Shown: positions 37,353 through 48,200 of the stretch, in pieces
How positions within the stretch are numbered: the first letter of the stretch is position 1
How the letters are laid out: each line of letters starts with the position of its first letter
Assembly (NCBI GenBank): GCA_026545765.1
Contig: CM048842.1
Coordinates: forward strand, 30,429,167 to 30,493,166
Reading direction: 5' to 3'
Origin: Plantago major
Lineage: Eukaryota > Streptophyta > Magnoliopsida > Lamiales > Plantaginaceae
Length of the DNA stretch: 64,000 nt
The notes under the pieces: model-generated
Database searches by the model: none
What the model saw: only the letters and a program-made list of their open reading frames with translations
What the model was told of the DNA's origin: nothing
Made by a program: the position numbers and the translations under genes

Positions 37353-38951
37353 TGTTAGAAATATCTGTTTAGATTTTGATCAGCAACTTAATGACTTATC
37401 TTAGCTCAGAAAGGTGCTTAGTACTCTTAGTTCACTTGAACACTGTAAAAGAGGAAAATCACTGAGTATGTTAGTCTAGCAAATCTTGTATAGGATGTTA
37501 GGTCTCTGAATGTAATTTTTATATCTTTGAAGAAGACCAAGAAGAAGGCATCCGGCAGAAGAATTCAACAAATTTGAAGATTTAAAGACTGCACAAGATT
37601 CCTGAAGACGAAGTAAATTGGTCTCATCAAATACCTATGTCCAGATATCTTGAAGAAAAAAGTATTTTTCAATAAACAAGTTTTGCAAAAGATATCTGAG
37701 AACACAAGGTTTCTGAACGAGAAAAGTGCCCACAGATACCTACACTCAGATACCTTGGATAAAACTATATTCTGTGGAACAATGTTTCAACAGGTATCTG
37801 GAGATGTGAAGGTCTCTGGAAAAGGACATGCAATGCCTCAGAAAGCGTGTATAGTTCCGTTGGCACTACAGGACAAAAAATAGTACAATGCATTTAATGC
37901 GCAGACAGAGACATCTGAACAAAAGAGGAAATCTCTGGAAAGAGACAACGTCTTCTGCAGTACTATTTACATATATCAATAGTTTGAATTTCATTAAGCC
38001 TAACGGATACTATTCAAACAACATAATTTTCAACTATAAATATCAACACTTAGAATGCTTGAAACACACACCTTGAACTTACATACAGAACGAACTTATT
38101 CTTTCAAGCATACAAGCCTTCAATCTACTTACTCTTTAGCTTACAGTTGCGACTAAGCTCTTGAATTCTAAGTAGCACGAAAGTTCTAAGTGTCATGATC
38201 CTTAACAAGCCTTGCTATGTGTGAAGGAGTTGAACCAAAAGATCAAGTATCTGAGTTTCATTCTCCAGCACATTTAACATAGACTTGTGTCAGTAAAGAA
38301 CATATCAACACACATTGTGAAGTGTGTTAAGTGATCCTTGTTCTATAGAGTATTCCTACATAACTGAAAAAAGTTATTAAGACTACTCACCTAACAAACC
38401 ATCATAACCAACACCTTAAACGGCGTGGAGTACAGGAAGTACTTAGTTTGGAAAACTAAGGAATAACTCCAAGGTTACTGAGCATAGGAAGTACTTTGTC
38501 TGGGAAACTAAGGAACAGCTCAAAGGTTTCTGAGTATAGGAAGTACTTGGCTGGGAGTCGGGGAATAACTCAGGGGGAACACTTGGTTGGGAACCCAGTG
38601 TATTTAGGAATCGAGAGAAGATATTTGTAAGGTGAACTCAATTATCTGTCTTAGTGGATTTTAGGTCTGAGAAAGGCCGAAGTGGATTAGTTGAAGGATT
38701 ACGTCACCTTCAGATACCACTATAATTTGCTGTGTTATTTACTTACTGAAGTTACCTTGCTTCAGTTATCTTGTTAAGTACTTACACACTTTCATTCTGC
38801 TGAGCACGTGCACTTATCACAAAAAGTTTTCCTTCCGAATTAAGACGATATCTTCACATATATCTGAGAAATTGTGTTTATCGACAAAAGTTGTAAAAGA
38901 CTATTCACCCCTCCCCTCTAGTCTTTTCCTTTTTTGTTATCTGGACCAACA
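37353..38951 (+). repeat. 3' LTR of the Sirevirus-like element
   Basis: 1,599 bp, TGTTAGAAATATC to GGACCAACA. The end was set by comparison with the LTR at 61112-62533, which shares the terminal GTTAT.TGGACCAACA. The 52-bp tandem unit is present near 38435-38575, and GATATCTGAG motifs occur. Confidence 0.9.
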
Positions 38952-38956
38952 CTTGG

Positions 38957-39970
38957 GATGATTAGGCTCCAAGTGAACAAAGTTACCCAAACCATTTCCA
39001 ATAATCATTGCCATTGCACGGTTCGAAGAACTTACAGGTAAACCCGAGACCAGAACAACAAACTCGCACCAATCAAGATTCACTGTTGTTGGATCTTTGC
39101 CATCCGCAATTGGTGCCAGAATGATTAGATATTTATCAAAAGCCCATGGCGTTTTATATAAGACCCTCTTCCTATCCACCATATGGCGAAACTGAAATAA
39201 GATCTGATTCTCACCAATCCGCTTAATCTCAACAACGTGGAGTGGATTCCAGCTATTTAGCATGGTATGTTTAAACGAATCCAAGTGAATGTTGAGAATA
39301 CGCCCCACCAAAGCAAGCTTAAAAGAATCCCTTAGATTTTCCCAAATCTCATCAGGGGCATGAACACCCTCTATATCATCATCCTTCAAAACTAACTGGC
39401 TGGCCATTTTCTGTACGACAGCATCATCCGTATCAGAAACTAGCGTATGCTTAAAATAGAGTCTATTGTGTGTGAGCCGAGGTACCAACCACGAACAGAC
39501 CTGCAAACACAAAACAGAAAGAGGTGCAAACCACCCTATACAACAAGTAATTTTGGCAAACTGGAGATAAGGAGGACAAATGATTAACTGATAATGTGTA
39601 TGAAAGCAACTAAATAAACCATAAAGAAAACAGGTTAGATCAAGGTAAACCACTCCCATGGATCATGAATAATCCAATAAGAACTACTGTTGCTCACACT
39701 CGACCTGGTCAATATAGGGGTGAAACTCACAGGCTCTTTTCAGTGATAGTACACACTGACTCCTTCCAATATGTGAATCTTATAGAAACACATTAAGTGA
39801 AAGTATAGCAGAGAGAGCTCCCAATTAGGAGAAGATTCTCCATATCAGAGAAAAAGATCTAGCTCATAAAGAGGAAACCAAGGGGGGAAACAGGGGAAAG
39901 AAAGGGATTTTCCGGCCATATTCAGGCCAGCGGCCGGTTGGGGTGGTGGAGGGCTAGAGAGAGCATTTTT
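38957..39970 (-). mobile_element. L1-type LINE, first half (5' region and ORF1 start)
   Basis: On the minus strand a pyrimidine-rich 5' region (39970-39410) leads to ORF1, most likely starting at 39407 (MASQLVLKDDD). ORF1 carries a DUF4283-type block with LRDSFKLALVGRIL, FQFRHMVDRKRVLYKTPWAF and WCEFVVLVSGLP. At the lower edge the frame reads LEPNHPK, and across the copia insertion it continues in the same frame as DNWGDFMRIRV at 23332 and below. The two halves are thus one LINE, older than the 15.6-kb element inside it. An upstream open frame (39659) extends ORF1 with hydrophobic residues but is probably leader sequence. Confidence 0.87.
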
Positions 39971-40879
39971 TAAAATGCAAATAAAGAAATTGAGCTGCTA
40001 ATTTCACACTAATTATTTGAGAATACTAACTTCACATAGTCAGGTGAATAATACTAAGGGTAAGTTTCAAACTAACTTAGTTCTTTTAGAATATGTGTTT
40101 CAAGTAAACAGTAGTTCATTGAGAATACCAACTTCACACGAGTTCTTAGCACTAACACATGTGTTTCACGCGCACTTTGTCTCCACTTGTACGCGAACTG
40201 AGAGACTTTCCAGTTGGTAACCCATTATAAAATTGCTCCATAACAAGCATGCTTATCTGTGGAGTTCTTATGGACGAATTTTTGAAAATAAAGATGCACC
40301 TTTTCGTTATGAATATCGTTGTCAGTCACTTTATGTTTTCTCAAACTTATCTTGAAGCTTTAGGGCGTAACCGATTTACTTAATCCATTAAAGCTCAAAA
40401 AAAGTGTACACCATTTCAGAGGAGCATACCCCAATTTCAGTAGCACCCGTACACAAGTGGAACGTCATAAAGTCAGAGTGACTAAATCTAAAAGCAACTA
40501 GGAAAGACAAGGAAATATACTCTAGTAAAATACTATGATCTAAAAACCTTGCAACTAAGAAGCTAAGCCTAAATCAACATTTCAAACTGAACAGATTCCA
40601 GGATCCCAGATGAGATTTGTCATCCAAAAACGGAAACCTGAAGAAAACCTCAAAGAGCTACAAAAGGGCGATGAACCAGGTTCACAACCAGTAGCTTAAG
40701 AGGCGACAACAAATCTCAGTCTTTAATTCCAGTTGCGCAAAGAAAACTCCAGAGCTATTAATGGAGATCCTGTAGGGCAAAGCTCAAGCCAGAAATAAGC
40801 AAAAAAACCTGCCGAAAAAGTCTTCTAAGCCAGACCATACGCAGACCAGACCACCTGTAGCTCAAAAAGAAAATTCTGC
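39971..40879. other. Unassigned, possibly LINE 3' region
   Basis: No coding sequence is supported. The part above about 40580 may be the 3' untranslated region of the minus-strand LINE remnant at 40880-41945, but no clear poly(A) tail was found. The segment 40017-40220 holds imperfect repeats of GAATACNAACTTCACA. Confidence 0.35.
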
Positions 40880-41945
40880 AAACAACTTTATCAGTGTAAT
40901 TAGCTTTCCAGGAAACTAATTAAGATTTTCACATATCTATTTGGAACAGGAAATTTGAAATTCAATCTATCAAGCAAGGAAGTACTAATATGTCTGCAAA
41001 CCTGATTTGTATCAAAGCCAACCTGCTGAAAGATTACCTGATTTCTAAAGCTCCAAATAGAAACTAACACAGTACAAAACACAGCTGACTTGAGTTTGTA
41101 TAAAGTGGATTATTTTTTAGTAGCAGTTGCAAAAATATGAAGCAAATCTACAAAACTAAAAACAAGATTACCAAGACCAAGGAAACTAAGAAACTTTACC
41201 AACACAGCTTGAGTAACAGGGCAAGAGTAAAACAAGTGATCTCTATCCTCAATATTAGTTTTGCAAAGAGGGCAAGCAGCAGACTCAAGTAAACCCCACT
41301 TACAAAGCTTCTCACAAATGGGTAACCTATCCTTACAAACAAGCCAGCAACAAAAAGAGTATTTGGGAAGAGAGACACCATTCCATACAAAGTTGGCCCA
41401 ATCAACAGTAGCAATATCATGCCAAAATGTAGTATAAAGGAAGGAGAGTACAGTCTTTCTGCTACCTTGAGTCAAGAGTAGAATATCACAAGAAGATAAA
41501 AGCTGAAGTAGATTGTCTCTGATATTAAGAACACTCTAGAACGAGTAACTATCTCCAGTTTTCACCTGAATATCCCAAATGGATTGATTTTTCAACTTGT
41601 ATATAGTCATCCACTTATGCCAGAGAGAAGAGGAAGACCTAGACAAGTCAAAAATAAAGCAGCCAAGAGCAGCCTTATTCCAGGACAACACCTCCTTGAT
41701 TCCCAGACCACCTTGAGATTTATCATGGCAAACAGAAGACCAAGCCACCAAATTTCTATGACCATTTTCATAGCCTGTCCAAAGAAAGTTCCTCAGGATA
41801 CCATTTAGTCTCTTCATCACACTAGTAGGTAAAAGGAGAATGAGAGTCCAGAACCTTTTAATGCTTTCAAGAACAACTGAAACCAAAACAAGCTGAAAGA
41901 TAGCTAAGGTGCCTGCAGGACTGTGCCTAGATCTTCCCAACCATC
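40880..41945 (-). mobile_element. LINE remnant: RT end and zf-RVT
   Basis: On the minus strand, 41940-41536 encodes the RT thumb region (LVSVVLESIKRFW, LNGILRNFLWTGYENG, KSQGGLGIKEV), and 41475-41110 encodes a zf-RVT domain (CKWGLLESAACPLCKTNIED, DHLFYSCP). ORF2 ends near 40900 without an RNase H domain, so this belongs to a different L1 group from the LINEs at 2.4 and 45.2 kb. It is 5'-truncated within RT. Frame changes occur. Its truncated end lies only about 360 bp upstream of the cyclin start codon. Confidence 0.85.
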
Positions 41946-42304
41946 TTCGATATCAACCTCAGACTCCTAGGGTTTAGAGGAATGCCCCAATTTACTTATT
42001 ATTTATGATGTATATGGCTTTTTTTTTCGTTATTTCCTATACGAGAACCATTTAAAAGAAAACTTTTTTCAATTAAAAAAATTAAGCTAAGAGAAGCACC
42101 AGTACAAAATTGAAATGGTGAATGCTTTTAATTTTAGGAATCCGTATAATTCATGAAATGATTTTTAAAAAAATACCTACATTTCAAAACGTCTTTAATA
42201 ATGAACGGCCACGTGTCAAAGAATTATTATACCAAGATAGATAAGACATACAAAGCCACCCCACATATATTCTCAAACGTTCAAACAATGTCCTCACACT
42301 GTAG
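41946..42304 (+). promoter_or_regulatory. Presumed promoter of the cyclin gene
   Basis: Short AT-rich interval between a LINE remnant and the cyclin. It holds a G-box/ABRE-type site CACGTGTC at 42210-42217 and a weak TATA-like CATATATT at about 42264-42271. An ATG at 42288 is out of frame with the cyclin start at 42305; it opens a 33-codon frame ending at 42389 that overlaps the cyclin and could lower its translation. Inferred from position only. Confidence 0.45.
42210..42215 (+). promoter_or_regulatory. G-box CACGTG
   Basis: The hexamer CACGTG followed by TC gives an ABRE-like core, about 90 bp upstream of the cyclin ATG. In plants such sites bind bZIP and bHLH factors. A single hexamer match is weak evidence. 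Confidence 0.4.
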
Positions 42305-43867
42305 ATGTTATCAGTGGTCGAAAACCGGCCCCAGCTCCGGCGGCAACCTAGCCATGAAATCGAACCAACGACAACTCCAAGAGTCCTAGCGATCCTATCC
42401 CACGTCCTCGAAAAGCTTGTCGCGCGCAATGACAAGCTCAGTAGTATAGGAACTGGGAAGAGCTTGAGCGCGTTTCATGGCGTTCGAGCACCTAACATTC
42501 GGTTGGATCAGTACGTTGAGAGAATATATAAGTACACGAGCTGCAGCCCTTCGTGTTTCGTTCTCGGGTTCGTGTACATTGACAGGCTACTTCACAAGTT
42601 TCCGGACTCTCTCGTACTGTCGATAAATGTTCATCGCCTGCTTCTCACCAGCGTCATGGTTGCTTCCAAGATTCTTGATGATGTGTAAGTAAATTCTTTT
42701 TAATGTTATTTTTTGGTTGGTTCATGTTATTTACGGATGTTTTTCAATTGTGTACTTATTATCCTCGGTCGTTTTGAAACCGATAGAATTACATCGCATC
42801 TACAATTAAGTTGCTCGAATTATATAGACTTATGTTAGTTTATCCAGGGCCGATCCTAAGCTCATGCAGTATGTTCACCCGCACAGGGCCCTGATTTTTA
42901 AGGGAATTTTTAAGGGCCTCAATTTCAGTTTCATGGTAGCAATAGGGTGTTAAAAATATGAATAAAAGTATGTTCTATACAATTAATATATGATTTAATT
43001 TATTTCAAATAACACTTGCAGTGTTACATTTTTAAAGTGATATATTATGTATACTATTTTATTAGGAAACTATATTCAAATTTTATGTATGAATCTTTTA
43101 TTATTTTTAATTTATACTGTAACTTGGGGCCCATTTTGAAAATTTCGCTTGGGGCCTCCAAATCTTTGGACCGGCCTTAGTTTATCTAGCACTCTTATCA
43201 CTCGTTGGCTCATTTCAACCTTTTTTTGGAAGACACAACGAGTGGATATATAATTAATGCGGGTGAATCCATGAACCTTGCGGTTCCTATACATCTACAA
43301 GCTCAAACTTACAGAGAGATGTAGATGTATCAATCCATTTTATAAAACAACGTTTGAGGACCTGTTCACTAAAAATTACAAATGGTTCGAGTAAACTCTT
43401 GAGAACTATAAATAGACCCAAAATTTTAACTTTCTAACCATTCAAATATAAAATCTCCTCACTTCTCTTTTTTCTCTCTTAAAGTTTGTATTTTCATGTG
43501 GTAGTAGTCTACTCAAATTTGTTATCGAATAGTAGATACCAGAGCAGACAGATAAAGTCTTAACCACTGAGAGTTTAACCCACAACGCAACAATCCTATT
43601 TGTTGGTGCAGGCACTATAACAATGCGTTCTATGCACGCGTGGAGGAGAGGAGCAACACGGAACTGAACAAGCTTGAAGTGGAGTTGCTCTTCTTGTTAG
43701 ATTTTGGTATCAGTTAGTTCTCGAGTTTTGAGAGCTATTGCCAACACCTTGAGAAGGAAATGATGTTATCATCTACTCATGATCATGGTGCATTGGTACT
43801 GGAAAGACCTGCCATAACCAACACTATTGAAGATGTTACCGAACTATCTGTAGATGCTGCCAGTTGA
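42305..43867 (+). pseudogene. P/U-type cyclin (cyclin-U1-1-like), disrupted near its C-terminus
   Basis: P/U-type cyclins are small plant proteins that partner CDKA and have been linked to phosphate and nutrient signalling. Exon 1 (42305-42684, 126 codons plus 2 nt) encodes TPRVLAILSHVLEKLVARND, GKSLSAFHGVRAP, YVERIYKYTSCSPSCF and NVHRLLLTSVMVASKILDDV. Exon 2 (43612-43867) continues HYNNAFYARV and LNKLEVELLFLLDFG. The donor GTAAGT and acceptor GTGCAG sit at the phase-2 position between DDV and HYNN, as in homologues. After 161 codons, TAG (43715-43717) interrupts the frame; the same frame then reads FESYCQHLEKEM and runs to TGA at 43865. Compared with family members, the stop lies where about 3 bases are missing in two places (2+1), which leaves the frame restored. 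It is probably a pseudogene or truncated protein; a sequencing error is possible. Best matched from memory to Arabidopsis CYCU1;1/CYCP2;1. Confidence 0.85.
42845..43178. mobile_element. hAT-type MITE in the cyclin intron
   Basis: 334 bp, starting CAGGGCCGATCC and ending GGACCGGCCTT, so the ends are imperfect inverted repeats. AGTTTATC lies directly outside both ends (42837-42844 and 43179-43186), a perfect 8-bp duplication as made by hAT transposases. Internal GGGGCC/GGGCCC words are typical of this MITE type. No coding capacity. It lies wholly within the intron and does not touch the splice sites. Confidence 0.85.
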
Positions 43868-45207
43868 TACCAAAACATAAAAAGTATATATTTAACTCTA
43901 TTTCTATTTTGATCTCATGTCATAGTATTTAAGCTTTTTTTAATTCCCTTTTAATTGGAGTATTAATTAAATGATTAAATTGCACACATCTCTAAGAATT
44001 CGATCTTTTAGATAAGATGAAATTATATCATAGATTGTAGTCTTTTACCACGCCAATCATTGCTCAATCTTCTCGAGATAAACTCCGCCTATATTAAATT
44101 TCCACTGAATTAAGATCCCTAAAAGATTGAAATCGACAACGAGTGGGAGAGTATTGAGAATTAATGAAACGACTATTTTACACCTCTAAAAGCTCGAAAT
44201 TTTAAATAAGCATTTAAATTTATTACGATATCGTAGATGCATTTGGCACACTCCCAACCTAAAATGAAATTCACCCAAATAAAAACACTAGAGCAACATA
44301 TATGTATGTCACTTAATCTTGGGGAATTGTGTACCAACTCCAAACATGTACTTAGTTGAAATTTTGTTACTACTACTTTTGTTAGGTCAAATATTTGTCA
44401 TTCATCTGATGGAGTCCAAATAAAATTAAGTTTCATATTTCCATTTATGGCAAGTGGACCCTACACCTAATACTCTCATAAAATTTTCATAATTACTCTT
44501 TCAAAGACCTAAACGTGTTCAGTTTCCTTTTATTATCTCACTTTATCAAATTCTAACATACATCATCAAGACCGCATCTATGCCGCCTCAATTCAATTAA
44601 TTAGTTGGACCAAACTAATGCTCATCGGGACCATCAAGATAAGGACTTGAATCACTCCATTAAGTCTGGTCGGTCACCTTGTGCACTTCATTCAGGGCAG
44701 AACGCTTGATCATACATTGACAAATAAAATGTCTCAAAGGAACCCAAATGGTAACTATCGAACCGTCATTCTTATTATCATTCAAGCCATACAATGAAAT
44801 AATTAGCCGAAGTACAAAATTACAAGAGTTTAGTCAATCGTTAACTTCATAAGACGTGAGCAATAAATTAAAGAAGTCGACAAAGTCAAGAGAATTAATT
44901 GATCATGGAGGATCTACCGCCGGTTTCGTATAGAGTTATAAATTGAGTTAAAGGAAAAAATTAATTGATGAATAGTAACTTAATTAAGGATGATTTTATA
45001 GAAATGGTATTTTGGAATAGAAAAAATATTATGTAGTTTATAGTGTAGTTATATGCGATGTAAGAAAAAGCCATTTTTGTGTAAGGATGAAGTGATGTTT
45101 TAGTTGTTATTCGACGGCTTAAAGTCATAAGATGATTGAAAAAATAAAGAGAGATAATGAGTAGGATGGAAAGAGAAGTATAATTGTTAAGTGTAATAAA
45201 ATTGATT
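43868..45207. other. Intergenic downstream of the cyclin
   Basis: 1.3 kb of AT-rich sequence with scattered stops in all frames. The longest open frame (44961-45242, minus) is Ile/Ser/Phe-rich, looks like chance, and ends in the poly(T) of the next LINE. A polyadenylation region for the cyclin may lie at 43880-43950. Nothing else is recognised. Confidence 0.4.
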
Positions 45208-48200
45208 TTTTTTTTTTCGAGGAAGAACTCACTAAATTGCATTTAAACAGAAGAACCAGTACAAAGCATACCTAAATCATATAGGTACGTCTGAATCACC
45301 ATCAACATTGCTAACTACTAGTCTAGAGAGATCATGAGCCAAAGAGTTTGCGGAACGGTAAATATGTTTAAACACAACGGAATGAAAAGTACTAATTTTA
45401 TTCTTGATGGACTCGACAAAATGACCTCCCGCAATTTAAGCACGTTGTCAGAATCGACCAGACATTATCGCCTTGCAATCACTCTCGATGATGATGTCCG
45501 ACCACCCGCAACTTTGAGCCAGGTCGATTCCGTGGAAGATAGCTAGAATTTCAACTATCTCTGGATTGTTGATAAAGTCGTATTTCCTTTGCCGCCAAAC
45601 TACAATGCAACCAGCAGCATCTCGAGCTATAATCCCAATCCCAACCGCATTGATCCTAGACAGTAATGATGCTTTGACATTAATCTTAATTATAGACCCA
45701 GCAGGTGGAACCCAAGTCTCCGCAGATTCCGGTGGTCTAGCAGTGGAAAAGTGGTACTGAGCTGCCTGAAAACGATGAAGGTATGCAACAGCAAAGTCCA
45801 CAAGCTCTTGAGGGTCTCCAGTCTTCTGATGATGGACAATGCAATTCTGATGGTGCCAGATGCACCAACTGAGACATACAAATCTCGCAAACTGTTCATA
45901 GTTGAGTACCTGTTTCACTGACAAATCCAGGTCCTGACATCAGTAGAAGAATTATGCAACGCATGAGAAGGTAACCCAGAAAGTGCCCAGATCAATCTCG
46001 CAAAATGGCAGAACTTAAAGATATGAATAGTAGTTCCAGAACAGCCAAAACACAAAGGGCACATAGGATCAATATTAATTCTTCGAATCAGCAAATTATC
46101 GCAAACAGGTAGACCATTGCGTAGTAAACGCCAGAAAAAAACACGAATCTTATTGGGAACATTTAATCTACAGACAAAAGACCAATCCTTCCTAGCAGGG
46201 GTGGTACTAGTGGATGCCACCAAATAAATCCTCTGCTTTTTTCATATTTATCATCACATAATAAGCTGATCTCACAGTGTAGTAACCATTATTGCTGAAG
46301 AACCATCTCCTAATATCAGAATCTACAGCTGTGCAGACTGGCTGCATAATAGCGGCCACATCACTTTCCCGAAAAATGCACTGCAGCAGATTTATGTCCC
46401 ACCCTTGGCCTCCCGGTTTGATAAAGTTCGAAACAGAAATATCACCTAATTGGTACATCAAGAGTCACCGTCTCCGAACTAAGCTCTAGGGATCCAAATA
46501 TGCTCCACACACACACACTCTCACCACTGCCTATCCTCCAAATCAATCCCCTCTTAACCATTTCAATTGACCCGAAAATGCTCTTCCAGGTAAAAGAAGC
46601 ATTAAGGTTAAAAGTAGCATCCAAAACATCGCAAGATGGAAAATACTTAGCCTTCAACACCCGACTAAGAAGTGAATTCGGGTTTTGAATAATCCTCCAA
46701 ACTTGTTTACCCAGCATGGCTAGATTGAAAGCACTTAAATCCCGACATCCCAACCCACCATCTTTCTTACTCACACACAAGGTATCCCACTTTACCCAAT
46801 GAATCTTATCTTTATTTCCATCTCCCCACCAAAAATTGGAAATCATCGACTCCAACTCATGTAAAAGGTACTCCGGTAATTTGAAGCACCCCATGACGTA
46901 AATAGGATCATTGAAGGACGATTTAATCATTACTTTTTACCCGCTTTGACAAATGCTTTCCTCAAAACCCCGAGTCTTAGACCAAAGCCTCTCTAATCTA
47001 CGCAAAACCTCCTCTTAGATCTACCCAACTCAGAGGAAGCCCAAGGTACTTCTCATGTTTCACAACCACTTACAGTAAGATTCTCCAGATCTCCTCGATC
47101 CTCTTACTAGATGCATTCCTACTAAATACCAATCCGACTTATCAATATTAATAACACGGATGTATTTAAACACTATACTTATGCAAAATATCATTAATTT
47201 CAAATTAAGCTAGTAGCATCACAAAAATAAGAGTATCATCAAGAATAACAGTGTGAGAATACTTACAAGCAGGGACCGATCGACACCCCTAATAACTCCC
47301 CAGACTGCACAAAGAATCAAAGAGCTAAAACTTCAAGACAAAACAAGAATAAATAAGAAGACAAAGGTCTGCCGCAACCCTCTCTTTATCGGATGGGACC
47401 AAAAGTTTCTCCATTAAGTTTTATAGAATAGGAGATGAACGCATACGTAGCATAATTAATCAATAAAATTTCTCGCCAAAACCTATGCAACACACTATCA
47501 AGGAAAGGCCATTCAACTCGGTAAGCATTTACTCATATCCAATTTCAAAGCCATAAAAATATCTTTGCCTTTCGTTTTTCTCTTTAAAAAATGATTGACT
47601 TCATAAGATAAAAGAACATTATCAGTGATCAACCTATTAGGCACAAAAGAAGAGTGGGTCTCGGCTATGATATTATGCATGAGGTTTGAGTTTATCGTAT
47701 ATTTTAAGCTATTTTAACGATAACATTACTCAAACTTATAGCCGGAATCGGGCTATCAACACTAGTGCTTGCATTTAGGAATGAGAATGATATGGGTATA
47801 ATTTAATTTCGGTTCAGACACGCTATTTAAAATATCCAGCACACAGTCAATCACATTTTTACCTACTATATACCAGAATTTTTGGTAAAAAAGAGCAGGC
47901 ATACCATCGGGATCAGGGGATTTGGTAGGAAACATATCAAAGAGCACGACTTTTACCTCTTCCGTGTGAACAAGCGAAAGATCCCGTTGATCGACCGATC
48001 CACTTTTGATCTCATAGTTCTCACCACCTCAATTTGTCATTCAATATTAATATCGTAAATATCTTAGAGAAATAATCCATTACAATACCGCCCATCACCC
48101 CCTAAATCTTGCTATAGAACCCCAGTAGAATCTTGTAACCCATCAATTAAGTTCTGAGCTGCTCTCTTAGAGGCTTGCGAGTGAAAGAAACGAGTGTTAC

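Larger units (their letters stand above)
23338..38951 (+). mobile_element. Sirevirus-like Ty1/copia element with long post-pol region
   Basis: The LTRs lie at 23338-24897 and 37353-38951. The 5-bp flanks are CTTAG (23333-23337) and CTTGG (38952-38956). Removing the element restores the reading frame of the LINE it entered, which fixes both edges. The plus-strand order is LTR, a tRNA-Met type primer-binding site (TATCAGAG, about 24897), gag with zinc knuckle and coiled coil, protease, integrase, RT, RNase H, then 6.8 kb of post-pol sequence. The polypurine tract AAAAAGGGGGAAATT (37338-37352) precedes the 3' LTR. A large gag with coiled coil and an envelope-like third region is typical of Sireviruses. 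The overall structure is complete but the coding regions have many breaks. The LTRs differ by several percent, suggesting an age of some millions of years. Confidence 0.9.

Noticed and set aside
23327-38941. GTTATC at both edges as target duplication of the 15.6-kb element
   Set aside because: Comparison with the LTR at 61112-62533 shows GTTAT.TGGACCAACA is part of the LTR end; the duplication is CTTAG/CTTGG, which also restores the LINE frame.
38937-39659. LINE ORF1 starting at 39659
   Set aside because: The added N-terminal stretch is hydrophobic and unlike DUF4283-type ORF1 starts; MASQLVLKDDD at 39407 is more plausible.
42201-42389. Cyclin start at ATG 42201 or 42288
   Set aside because: That frame ends at 42389 and does not encode the cyclin; the cyclin box frame opens at ATG 42305.
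44961-45242. 93-codon minus-strand open frame
   Set aside because: Low-complexity Ile/Ser/Phe composition, and it begins in the poly(T) tail of a LINE; likely chance.
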